NCBI GenBank assembly: GCA_046330415.1
Contig: JAXLSW010000023.1
Coordinates: 1 to 64,000 of the forward strand
DNA: 64,000 bases
Direction: 5' to 3'
Source of the DNA: RHKX01 sp046330415
GTDB taxonomy: Bacteria; Actinomycetota; Thermoleophilia; Solirubrobacterales; 70-9
Shown: piece after piece, positions 17,213-25,386 of the stretch
How positions within the stretch are numbered: position 1 is the first letter of the stretch
How the letters are laid out: each line of letters starts with the position of its first letter
The notes under the pieces: generated by a model
What the model was told of the DNA's origin: nothing
The model's input: only the letters and a program-made list of their open reading frames with translations
The model's database searches: none
Position numbers and translations under genes: made by a program

Positions 17213-18159
17213 GACCACTCCCCTGGTTCTCCGCCGTCGCCGCCGGGGCCGGGTGGCCGGTCGCGGTAGGTAGAGGTCGAGGAACACCTCCTCGAGGTCA
17301 CCGCCGCGGCTGCGCAGGGTACCGGACCCCATAGCGCGTGAGGGCCTTGACCCGGGGGTCGGCCGAGCCTCATAGCTGACCAGGAGGTGATCGCCTTCAT
17401 GGCGGACGTCGAAGGGCGTCGCGGTACGCCGGCGAGGTCGGCGGCGCAAGCCCGCGGCCACCCGCGATGTTCACCTCGAGCCGGTGCACCGCGACCTCCC
17501 TGAGGTTCTCGAGGGTGTCGACTTCGACGAATCGTCCGCGCCGGAGGATCGGCGACGCACGGCCACGCGCTCCACCTCGAGAGCGTGTGGGATGAGAGCA
17601 GGACCGTTCCACCCTCCGCGGCCGTCTCGTCCAGCAGGGCGTGGAAGCTCTGCTGGACCAGCGGGTCGAGGCCTGCGATCGGCTCGTCAAGGATCAGGAC
17701 CTCCGGTTCGTGCATGAACGCCGAGATCAACCCGATCTTCTGCCGGTTCCCCGTCGAGAGGTCGCCGATCGGGCGGTCCAGCTGGGCCTCGAAGCGGTCG
17801 GCGAGCGTGTCGCGAACCGCCTGGCTGGTGCCGCCCCGGAGGCTCGCGAGATGGTCCAGCATCTCCGCCCCGGTGAGCCCGGGGTACATCGCGAAGTCAC
17901 CCGGCAGGTAGCCGACGCGGCGCTTGATGGCGAGGCCGTCGGCAGCGCAGTCGAGCCCGAGGATCCGCGCCGCCCCGCCCGAGGGGGAGATCAGGCCGAG
18001 GAGCATCTTCATCATCGTCGACTTGCCTGCCCCGTTGGGGCCGAGGAAGCCGAAGACCTCGCCAGGCCTGACCTCGAGGTCGAGGTCGAAGACGCCACGG
18101 CCCTCGCCGTAGTCCTTGCTCAGCCCGCTCGTCTCGATCGCCGCGCGCGGAGCGTTCAT
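17209..18159 (-). CDS. ABC exporter ATPase, C-terminal third frame-disrupted
   Basis: The first ~190 residues are clean: SKDYGEGRG, Walker A GPNGAGKSTMMK, Q-loop region, signature LSTGNRQKIGL, Walker B VLILDEPIAGLDP and H-loop SSHTLS. From about 17590 the protein continues in other frames: ILRRGRFVEVDTLENLREV, then FDVRHEGDHLLVSYE, then GGDLEEVFLDLY, and finally a tail ending at the stop at 17209. At least four single-base indels are needed in about 400 bases. The end DLEEVFLDLY is the usual C-terminus of this ATPase class, so the gene was whole. It drives the permease encoded downstream. Divergent neighbours are unrelated. Confidence 0.75.
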   Translation of the reverse strand: MNAPRAAIETSGLSKDYGEGRGVFDLDLEVRPGEVFGFLGPNGAGKSTMMKMLLGLISPSGGAARILGLDCAADGLAIKRRVGYLPGDFAMYPGLTGAEMLDHLASLRGGTSQAVRDTLADRFEAQLDRPIGDLSTGNRQKIGLISAFMHEPEVLILDEPIAGLDPLVQQSFHALLDETAAEGGTVLLSSHTLSRWSAWPCVADPPARTIRRSRHPREPQGGRGAPARGEHRGWPRACAADLAGVPRRPSTSAMKAITSWSAMRLGRPPGQGPHALWGPVPCAAAAVTSRRCSSTSTYRDRPPGPGGDGGEPGEWS

Positions 18160-18263
18160 CGACGACGGATCATCGCATCAGGCACCGCTCGAGCGCCGAA
18201 CGTCGTCTTCCACCTCGTATGCCCCTGGTGGTGGCGACGCCCGGCGCGAGCGATCTCTCCCGT

Positions 18264-18689
18264 TCAGCTCGTCGGCGGAACCGCCAGCACAGGGCGGCCG
18301 GCGATGTGCAGCAGCCGGTGGGCGACGCTGCCGAGGATCACCCCGGGGATGGAGGAATGACCGCGGGTGCCGACGACGATCAGGTCGGCGTCGGCCTTCT
18401 CGGCGATGTCGGCGATGGCCCGCCCGGGGCCGCCGAGCACGATCACGCTCTCGACGAGCTCGGTCTTGATCCCGGCGTCCTGGAGCGCTGCGACCTGGCC
18501 GTGGATCGTCTCCTTGATGCTCTCCTCGGCGGGGTCGGCGCTGGGCATGTCGCCCTTCGCCGCGATCCGTTCGTCGATGTGCACTGCGATGAGCTCGCCC
18601 CCGGATTGAGCGGCAAGCTCCTTGGCGTGCTCGAGCCCTCGCGCGGCTCCATCGGAGCCATCCAGCCCGACGACGATCTTGCTGTACAT
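18264..18689 (-). CDS. universal stress protein (UspA family, ATP-binding type)
   Basis: 141 residues, single Usp domain. KIVVGLDGSDGAARGLEHA at the N-terminus and the nucleotide-binding pattern GTRGHSSIPGVILGSVAHRLL (G-2x-G-9x-GS) show the ATP-binding subclass. A very strong ribosome binding site (AGAGGAGGAGAAGG) precedes the ATG at 18689. It lies downstream of the flavoprotein gene on the same strand, separated by about 55 bases. Usp proteins accumulate in stationary phase or low oxygen. The closeness of cyd genes and of a second Usp gene at 28.9 kb fits that role. Confidence 0.92.
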   Translation of the reverse strand: MYSKIVVGLDGSDGAARGLEHAKELAAQSGGELIAVHIDERIAAKGDMPSADPAEESIKETIHGQVAALQDAGIKTELVESVIVLGGPGRAIADIAEKADADLIVVGTRGHSSIPGVILGSVAHRLLHIAGRPVLAVPPTS

Positions 18690-18744
18690 CCTTCTCCTCC
18701 TCTGGGTGCTCTAGGTGCTCTCGGTGCCTTCTGTCCTCTTGGCG

Positions 18745-20184
18745 TCATGCCCGCGAGAGCTCACGCCATTCACTGCGTCGCTGTGACCACTCACGCGGAA
18801 GCGTCACGTTAAGGCGTTCGGCGACGTCGAGCCACCTGACGGCGGCCCCGAAGTCCCCCTGGTCGGCGTCCACCGCGGCGAATCGCAGCGCGAGGTCGAG
18901 CGCTTCCCGGTGCCTTGCCGCGTCCTTCTCCTCGGCTCCGACGGTCAGATCCTCGAGCGGGTAGAGCGGGTCGTTCTCCGACCCCGACCACTCGCGGGCG
19001 AGGTAGGGGGCGAGCCAGCGCCCCGCGACCTTGCCGGGCGGCCACCACAGCGGCGCGGCGGACGCCGTTCCCTCGTCCTCACCCCCGAAGCGGAAGAACT
19101 CCGGCTCCCCGCCGGTCAGCAGCGCGCCGCGGACGACCGGGGCGAAGGTGGGCACGGGCCCCGCGGCCCCCGACCTGCGTCCGATCGACGCCGCGGCGAC
19201 GTCGGCCTGCTCAGCGGCGATGCCGCCCTGCTTGACCGGGAACCAGGTCGCGTCGCCGGCGGCCCAGACCCCGTCGAGGCCTTCCACCGCCATCTCCGGA
19301 TCGGTCCCGATGAAGCCGTCCCTCCCCTGCGGAACGCCGGGGATGTCCGCGACGCTCAGCGCCGGCAGGCTCACCACCTCCGAGGTGTCGATGAGCTCGC
19401 CGTCCTCGAGGCGGAGCATCCCCTCCTCGAAGGCCTCCGGAGCGCGAGCCGTGATCAGCTCGATCCCGGCATCGGCGAGCAGCTCGGCCACGCGCGCGGA
19501 GGCGGCGTCGCCGAGGTCGAAGAGAGGAGCGGGTTCGTGGGTCACGAAGGCGATGTCCACCTGCGCCCCGCGCTCCTGGGCCTGCCGGGCCGTCATCAGC
19601 GCCAGCTCGTAGAGCGGCAGCGCCCACCGCACCGCGGTGGGGACGGCGAAGGTCACGTGATGGATGGCGCCGTGCTCGATCCGATCGAGCATCTCCCCGA
19701 ACCAGTTGACGTCCTCGCGGCCGCCGAACGTGCGGGCGCCCGGCAGCGCTTCGTGGCGCGTGGCCCCGGGGGAGATCAGGAGGGCGTCGTAGAAGAGCTC
19801 CTCGCCCGAGTCGAGGAGGACGCGTCGGCTGGGTCCCCAGACCTCGGCCAACCGGTCGAGACGGAGCTTTGCACCGGCCCGCTGGCAGAGCTTCGCCAGC
19901 GAGATGCGCCGCGGCGGCTGCAGCCCGAAGGGCGCGCCGACCGTCAGCGCCCTGAGCTCGAACTCGGGAGTCGGGCAGATCAGCTCGATGCCGAGGTCGG
20001 GCGTCTCCTGGGCGATCGCGAGAACGGCCTCGAGCGCGGCGACGCCGCCGCCCGCGATCAAGACGGAGAAGGTCTCGCCGGGTGCTTTCGGCTGTACCTG
20101 TGCCATCGTCTCGAGAGCGCTCTCCACCGACTCCATGCGGTGATGCTCCCCCTCCGCGTTCCGAAGGGGAACCGTGGTCGCCAC
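18745..20184 (-). CDS. FAD/NAD(P)-dependent oxidoreductase (sulfide:quinone reductase-like) with helical C-terminal extension
   Basis: 479 residues; ATG at 20136 is an alternative start. FAD-binding VLIAGGGVAALEAVLAI near residue 40, a second GD motif at GVWAAGDATWFPVKQGGIAAEQADVAA near 320, and the DALLISPGATRHEALPG region place it in the two-dinucleotide-binding disulfide/SQR/NDH-2-like flavoproteins. There is no obvious redox-active CxxC, so a disulfide reductase is unlikely. The last ~75 residues (from AARHREALDLALRFAAVDADQG) form helix pairs like a TPR unit and are not part of the normal fold. Possible quinone-linked dehydrogenase; substrate unknown. Confidence 0.78.
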   Translation of the reverse strand: MATTVPLRNAEGEHHRMESVESALETMAQVQPKAPGETFSVLIAGGGVAALEAVLAIAQETPDLGIELICPTPEFELRALTVGAPFGLQPPRRISLAKLCQRAGAKLRLDRLAEVWGPSRRVLLDSGEELFYDALLISPGATRHEALPGARTFGGREDVNWFGEMLDRIEHGAIHHVTFAVPTAVRWALPLYELALMTARQAQERGAQVDIAFVTHEPAPLFDLGDAASARVAELLADAGIELITARAPEAFEEGMLRLEDGELIDTSEVVSLPALSVADIPGVPQGRDGFIGTDPEMAVEGLDGVWAAGDATWFPVKQGGIAAEQADVAAASIGRRSGAAGPVPTFAPVVRGALLTGGEPEFFRFGGEDEGTASAAPLWWPPGKVAGRWLAPYLAREWSGSENDPLYPLEDLTVGAEEKDAARHREALDLALRFAAVDADQGDFGAAVRWLDVAERLNVTLPREWSQRRSEWRELSRA

Positions 20185-20234
20185 GGACTCCAGAGGCTCT
20201 TCGGGCCCCGAGGCGCACGCGCGGGCTGAGGTGC

Positions 20235-20960
20235 TCAGGTGGGCACGCCGAGCGCGGCGTCGAGGACGAGCATCGCTCCTCCTCCCAGCGCGCAGCCGAG
20301 CGCGGCGAGCGGGCGGGAGAGCCGAGCCGCGTCCGGGCCCGTCTGGGCACCGACGACGGCGACCATCGCTCCGCCGGCGAACCCGAAGGCGAACGGAAGC
20401 AGGCCACCGACGGCGTCCACCGCGAGATAGGCGATCACCGCACCGACCGGCTGCGGCATGCTCGAGGCGATGGCGGCCCAGACCTGGCGGGCGGGGGATG
20501 CGCCGGCCGCGGCCAGGGGGATGGCCACGCTCGTCCCCTCGGGGATGTTCTGCACGGCGATCGCGGCCACGACGAAGGCACCGAGCCCGGCGGTCTCCGA
20601 CGCATAGGCCGTCCCGATGGCGAACCCCTCGGGGAGGCTGTGGGCCAGCAGGACGACGAAGACGAGCGCCGCGGCGCGCCCGTCTCTGCTGCTCGCGATG
20701 TGAGCGCGGTCGATCTCGGCGCGAACCAGGAACATGAAGCCGACGCCGAGAGCGGCTCCCACCAGCGTCGGCGCGGCGCCGCCCTCCCGTATTCCCGGGA
20801 TCAGCAGGCCCGCGATGCCGGCGACGGTCATGGCCCCCGCTGCGGATCCGAGCAGCGCGGCTCGCAGACCCCGCGACGGGCTGCCGAGCGCGAACACGGG
20901 GATCGCACCGACGCCGGTGGCGATCGCCGTGACCATCGCCGCCGCGATCAGCTCGAGCAT
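20235..20960 (-). CDS. ZIP family divalent metal transporter
   Basis: 241 residues from ATG at 20960, with about seven or eight membrane segments. The metal-binding helices are clear: HSLPEGFAIG and QNIPEGTSVAIPL, matching the conserved HxxPEG and xNxPEG motifs of ZIP proteins. Zinc, iron or manganese uptake is likely; specificity cannot be told. It starts five bases after the stop of cydC, so it is probably transcribed with the cyd operon. Metal supply to haem or oxidase assembly is one speculative reason for the linkage. Confidence 0.88.
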   Translation of the reverse strand: MLELIAAAMVTAIATGVGAIPVFALGSPSRGLRAALLGSAAGAMTVAGIAGLLIPGIREGGAAPTLVGAALGVGFMFLVRAEIDRAHIASSRDGRAAALVFVVLLAHSLPEGFAIGTAYASETAGLGAFVVAAIAVQNIPEGTSVAIPLAAAGASPARQVWAAIASSMPQPVGAVIAYLAVDAVGGLLPFAFGFAGGAMVAVVGAQTGPDAARLSRPLAALGCALGGGAMLVLDAALGVPT

Positions 20961-20964
20961 GGGC

Positions 20965-22623
20965 TCAGCTGCCGGCCAGTTGGTCGAGTCGGCCGTCGTT
21001 GATCCCGACGACCCGGTCGAAACCGCCGAGCAGGCTCTCATCGTGGGTGATCACGACCACCCCGCGGCCCGATCTCGCCGCCGCCGTCGCCGCGGCGATG
21101 ACCTTTCGGGCGCTGCTGCCGTCGAGGTGCCCGGTCGGCTCGTCGAAGATCAGGAAGCGTGCGTCGGAGGCGAGGAGACGCGCGGCGGCGATGCGCTGGC
21201 GCTGGCCGCCGGAGACCTGCGCGCCGGCTTCGCCGACATGGGTGTCGAGGCCGTCGGGGAGCGCGTCGAGCCAGGGCCCCAGACCCGTCGCCCGCAGCGC
21301 CGCGGTCAGCTCCTCGTCACTCGCATCCGGCGCGGCGAGCGCCAGGTTCGCGCGGATCGAGGTCGCGAAGAGGTGCGCGTCCTGGGGCGCCAGCCGCACC
21401 GCTTGCCGGAGCTCATCGGAGTCGAGGGCGCGCACGTCGGTGCCGCCGAGCTCGACGCTGCCGCGATCGGGATCGCGGAAGCGGGTCAACAGGTCGGCGA
21501 CGGTGCTCTTGCCGGTGCCGCTGCGACCGACCAGGGCGACGGCCTCTCCGGGTGCGACCGTCAGCTCGGCGCCCGCCAGGATCGCCTCCGACTCGCCCGG
21601 GTAGGCGAAGGCGACGTCGCTCATCCGCAGCGGGCCGTCGGCGGGCAGCGGACGCGGTGATTCCGACTCCGGGACCGGGATGGGGCGCGAGGTGATCGCA
21701 TCGAGCCGCGCGGCTGCGTCGGAGACGGCGTCGACGGATGTCGCGGCGGCTCCAAGCGGGGTGAAGATCTCCGCGGAGGCGAGCGCCAGCAGCACGAGCG
21801 CCGCGAGCAGGACGCCGGAGAGCTCCCCGTCCCCGATGGCTGGGATCGCGACCAGCGCCAGCGCGACGGCGGCTCCGGCGGCGACGGCTTCCGCGAGCCC
21901 GGCCGCAAGCCCGGAGGCGACCGCGTCCTGGCGCATGAGCCTCGCGAGCCGCCCACCGGTCTCGGCGGTTCGCCGTTCCCAGTCCTCCTCTCGGCCGGCG
22001 ACGGCGATCTCCGGCGCGGCCTCGACGAGCGTGGTCATCTCGGCGGTCGCCGCCGCGCGGGCTGCGGCTTGGCGAGCCCCCGAGCGGCGCGCGACGGCGC
22101 GGACGAGCAGCGGCGCGATCACCGCGCCGACGATCAGGACGACGACCATCGCGGCTCCGGCGGCGGGCAGGATCAAGCCGGCGGCGACGACGGCGATGAC
22201 GCCGGTGAGGATCGTGGTGGCCACCGGCAGCACGGCGCGCAGGTAGAGGTCCTGCATGCGGTCGGCGTCGGCGACGAAGCGGGACAGCAGGTCGGCGCTC
22301 GAGACGCCCGGTAGGCCGGCGGGTACGAGCGGCACGAGCCGGCGGAAGAAGCGCAGCCGCAGGTCGGTGAGGCTGCGGAAGGCGACGTCGTGGGAGGTGA
22401 GGCGCTCGTAGTAGCGCAGCAGCGACCGCGAGATGCCGAAGAAGCGAACCCCGACGATGGCGACCCCCAGGGTGAGGATCTCGGGCTCCTGGGCGGCGCG
22501 GCTGATGAGGTAGCCGGAGACCGCGAGCAGGGCCCCGGCGGCGCAGATCGTCAGCGCGCCGAGGATCGCCGCGCGCGCGGCGAGCGGCCAGCGGGAACGG
22601 GTGGCGAGCAGGGCTTCGATCAC
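20965..22623 (-). CDS. cydC: thiol reductant ABC exporter subunit CydC
   Basis: 552 residues. Six-helix exporter domain (about 1-310) with SGYLISRAAQEPEILTLGVAIVGVRFF, typical of CydC, fused to an ATPase domain with Walker A GRSGTGKST, signature VSGGQRQRIAAARLL, Walker B FLIFDEPTGHLD and the H-loop VVITHDESLL. With CydD it exports glutathione/cysteine and is needed to assemble cytochrome bd. The start overlaps the cydD stop by four bases (ATGA). Fourth gene of the cydA-cydB-cydD-cydC operon. Confidence 0.95.
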   Translation of the reverse strand: MIEALLATRSRWPLAARAAILGALTICAAGALLAVSGYLISRAAQEPEILTLGVAIVGVRFFGISRSLLRYYERLTSHDVAFRSLTDLRLRFFRRLVPLVPAGLPGVSSADLLSRFVADADRMQDLYLRAVLPVATTILTGVIAVVAAGLILPAAGAAMVVVLIVGAVIAPLLVRAVARRSGARQAAARAAATAEMTTLVEAAPEIAVAGREEDWERRTAETGGRLARLMRQDAVASGLAAGLAEAVAAGAAVALALVAIPAIGDGELSGVLLAALVLLALASAEIFTPLGAAATSVDAVSDAAARLDAITSRPIPVPESESPRPLPADGPLRMSDVAFAYPGESEAILAGAELTVAPGEAVALVGRSGTGKSTVADLLTRFRDPDRGSVELGGTDVRALDSDELRQAVRLAPQDAHLFATSIRANLALAAPDASDEELTAALRATGLGPWLDALPDGLDTHVGEAGAQVSGGQRQRIAAARLLASDARFLIFDEPTGHLDGSSARKVIAAATAAARSGRGVVVITHDESLLGGFDRVVGINDGRLDQLAGS

Positions 22624-24320
22624 GCGATCACCGGCAGGTCCGGGGTGATGGCGGGGGAGGGGTCGGGGCGCTCCGGCGGGGTCAGCTCGACGCGGCGGTC
22701 AGCCAGCCGGACGAACTCCGGGCGGTGGGCGACGAGCAGGGCGCTCCGGCCCTGGAGCAGATCCGCGGTGGCGGCGGCGACCGCGCGCTCGGACTCCTCG
22801 TCGAGGTTGGCGGCGGGCTCGTCGAGGATCACCAGGGCGCCGGGGCGAAGGAACGCGCGGGCGAGGGCGATGCGCTGCCGCTGGCCCATCGAGAGCTCGC
22901 GGGAGCCGTCACCGATCATCGTCGCGGTTCCCTCCGGCAGCGCCTCCGCGAAGGCGAGGGCGTCGGCTCGGCGCAGCGCCTCGAGCACGTCGGCCTCCGA
23001 TGCCTCCGGAGCCGCGAAGCGGACGTTGTCGGCAACCGAGGCGGGGAAGATCGTCGGGCGTTGCGGGATCCAGGAGATGCGACGGCGCCACTCGCGCGGG
23101 TCGACCTCGCCGAGGTCGACGCCGCCGCACGCGACCCGTCCCGAGGTCGGGTCGGCGAGCCTCATCAGCAGATGGGTGAGCGTCGTCTTGCCCGCTCCCG
23201 AAGGTCCGACAAGCGCGACGGTCTCGCCGGGCTCGATCGCGAGCGTGAACCCGCTCAGCGCCGGCGCGCGGCTGCCCGGATAGGAGAAGGAGACGTCGTC
23301 GGCGACGAGCGACGAGCGGGCGGGGTCGGGGCACGGGCGGGGCGACTCGGCCACGCTCACGGCGGCGGGAGCGTCGAGGATCTCGAAGATCCGCTCTGCT
23401 GCCGCGAGACCGTCGGAGGAGGCGTGGTACTGGGCGCCGAGGCGGCGCAGGGGCATGTAGACCTCGGGGGCGAGGATCAGGACCGTCAGCCCCGCGGCGA
23501 GCCCGAGGTCGCCGGCGGCGAGCTGCACGCCGATCACAGCGGCGACGAGCGCGACGCCGATCATCGCCAGCAGCTCGAGCACGAGCGCCGAGAGGAAGCC
23601 GACGCGAAGCATCTGGATCGTCTCGTCGCGGTAGCGCTCCCCCGAGCGCTCGATCGTTGCGACCTGCGCATCGGCCCGAGCGTTGGCGCGCAGCGTCTTC
23701 AGGCCGGTGACGACGTCGAGGAAGTGCCCCGAGAGCACCGTCAGCGTCCGCCAGCGCTCGTCGGCGCGGCGCCTCGCCGCACGCCCGACGAGGATCATAA
23801 AGACCGGGATCAGCGGCACCGTCAGCGCCAGGATCCCCGTGGCGACGAGATCCCGCGGCGCGGTCCAGATGATGATCGCCAGCGGGCCGACGCAGGAGAT
23901 GACGAGCTGGGGGAGGTAGCCGGCGAAGTAGGCCTCGAGGGCGTCGACACCCTGCACGCTCGCGGTCGCCAGCTCGCCTCGCTGCTCGCCGGCGAGGCCC
24001 CCCGGCCGTTCGCGCAGGAGCTTGGTCGCGAGCTGCTCGCGGAGCCCGCTCATCACCGCGATCGCGCCCCAGCGACCGGCGGTCTCGAACATCGAGGCGA
24101 TCAGCCCGCGGGCGACCGCGAGGGCGGCGAGGGCGATCAGCTCGCCGCTCAGGTCCGCGACGCTCTCACCGTCGAGGAACGCCCGCGAGATCACGTCCGC
24201 GAGCAGCGTCGCCTGCACGATCAGCAGGGCGACGGAGACGACGCCGAGCACGGCGTCGATCGCCAGCAGCCGGCGACCGGGCCCCGCGGAGCTCAGCAGC
24301 CGGCGGCCGAGCTCATTCAC
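22620..24320 (-). CDS. cydD: thiol reductant ABC exporter subunit CydD
   Basis: 566 residues. Exporter membrane domain (about 1-320), with GGLAGEQRGELATASVQGVDALEAYFAGYLPQL in the coupling region, and ATPase domain with Walker A GPSGAGKTTLTHLL and Walker B LVILDEPAANLDEESERAV. The ABC signature reads LSMGQRQRIALARA: the usual LSGGQ has Met at the third position, a conservative oddity. Partner of CydC; the heterodimer moves thiols to the periplasm side to support cytochrome bd maturation. Overlaps the end of cydB by eight bases, so translation is coupled. Confidence 0.95.
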   Translation of the reverse strand: MNELGRRLLSSAGPGRRLLAIDAVLGVVSVALLIVQATLLADVISRAFLDGESVADLSGELIALAALAVARGLIASMFETAGRWGAIAVMSGLREQLATKLLRERPGGLAGEQRGELATASVQGVDALEAYFAGYLPQLVISCVGPLAIIIWTAPRDLVATGILALTVPLIPVFMILVGRAARRRADERWRTLTVLSGHFLDVVTGLKTLRANARADAQVATIERSGERYRDETIQMLRVGFLSALVLELLAMIGVALVAAVIGVQLAAGDLGLAAGLTVLILAPEVYMPLRRLGAQYHASSDGLAAAERIFEILDAPAAVSVAESPRPCPDPARSSLVADDVSFSYPGSRAPALSGFTLAIEPGETVALVGPSGAGKTTLTHLLMRLADPTSGRVACGGVDLGEVDPREWRRRISWIPQRPTIFPASVADNVRFAAPEASEADVLEALRRADALAFAEALPEGTATMIGDGSRELSMGQRQRIALARAFLRPGALVILDEPAANLDEESERAVAAATADLLQGRSALLVAHRPEFVRLADRRVELTPPERPDPSPAITPDLPVIA

Positions 24321-25386
24321 TCATTTCACCCCGGCGGCCCTCGAGCAGATCGAGGGGCGTGCGGGCGTCGCCGAAGTCCTCGGCGCCGAGCCGCTGCCGG
24401 AAGACCCAGTAGGTCCAGCCCTGGTAGAGCAGGACGACGGGGACCAGGGCGACCGCCACCACCGTCATCACCGACAGCGTGTAGTGCGAGGAGGCGGCGG
24501 CGCTGAGCGTCAGGGTGTAGGCGGAGTCGGTGCTCGAGACCATCGCGTTGGGGAAGAGGTCGCAGAAGAGCGAGGTGAACATCAGCACGGTTCCGAGCGA
24601 GGTCGCCACGAACGCCTTGCCGGGGTTCTCGGCGACGGTCAGGCAGGCGCCGATCAGGGCGACGACCGCGCCGACGGCGAGAAGCGCGGAGAGGATCTCG
24701 ATGCTGCCACCGTCGCTCGTCTGCCGGATGACGGTCCAGGTCAGGAAGATCGCGACGAGCGCGGTCGCGGCCGGCATCGCCTTGACGGCGATCGCCTTCG
24801 AGCGCTCGCGGATCTCAGCCTTCGTCTTGAGCTCGAGGTAGCAGGCGCCGTGGGCGAGGAAGAGCGCGAGCGAGGCCAAGCCGCCGGCGAGCGCGTATGG
24901 CTTCAGCAGGTCGAAGAGGGTCCCGGTGAACTCGCCGTCGGCGCCGATCGGCGAGCCGCCGACGATGTTCGCCCAACCGACGCCCCAGATCAAAGCGGGG
25001 ACGAAGCTGCCGACCGCGAAAGCGATCTCCCAGCGCTTGCGCCAGGTCGGATCCGTCCGCTTGCCCCAGAGCTCGAAGAAGACGCCGCGGACGATCAGCG
25101 CCGCGAGGATCAGGAAGAGGGCCAGGTAGAAGCCGGAGAAGAGGGTGGCGTACCACTGCGGGAACGCCGCGAAGGTAGCGCCGCCGGCGACGAGGAGCCA
25201 GACCTCGTTGCCGTCCCAGACCGGTCCGATCGAGTGGATGACGGCGCGCTTCTCGTCGTCGTCCTTGGCGACGACGCGCAGCAGCATGCCGACGCCGAAG
25301 TCGAATCCCTCGAGCACGAAGTAGCCGAGCCAGAGGATGCAGATGAGGACGAACCAGAGGCCCTCGAGGAATGAAACGCCGTCCAT
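24313..25386 (-). CDS. cydB: cytochrome bd ubiquinol/menaquinol oxidase subunit II
   Basis: 357 residues from ATG at 25386, nine or so membrane helices. CydB hallmarks: LEGLWFVLICILWLGYFVLEGFDFG at the N-terminus, GPVWDGNEVWLLVAGGATFAAFPQWYATLFSGFYL, and WTYWVFRQRL at the C-terminus. It forms the bd-type oxidase with CydA, a high-affinity terminal oxidase used at low oxygen. Start and the cydA stop share one base (TGATG), so the subunits are coupled. Longer upstream frame (to 25734) is inside cydA and rejected. Confidence 0.96.
   Translation of the reverse strand: MDGVSFLEGLWFVLICILWLGYFVLEGFDFGVGMLLRVVAKDDDEKRAVIHSIGPVWDGNEVWLLVAGGATFAAFPQWYATLFSGFYLALFLILAALIVRGVFFELWGKRTDPTWRKRWEIAFAVGSFVPALIWGVGWANIVGGSPIGADGEFTGTLFDLLKPYALAGGLASLALFLAHGACYLELKTKAEIRERSKAIAVKAMPAATALVAIFLTWTVIRQTSDGGSIEILSALLAVGAVVALIGACLTVAENPGKAFVATSLGTVLMFTSLFCDLFPNAMVSSTDSAYTLTLSAAASSHYTLSVMTVVAVALVPVVLLYQGWTYWVFRQRLGAEDFGDARTPLDLLEGRRGEMSE

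Noticed and set aside
16438..18159. Decayed (true pseudogene) ABC exporter
   Set aside because: Both ends and all catalytic motifs are intact and the remaining residues continue in adjacent frames, matching the error pattern elsewhere; real decay cannot be excluded but is not needed.
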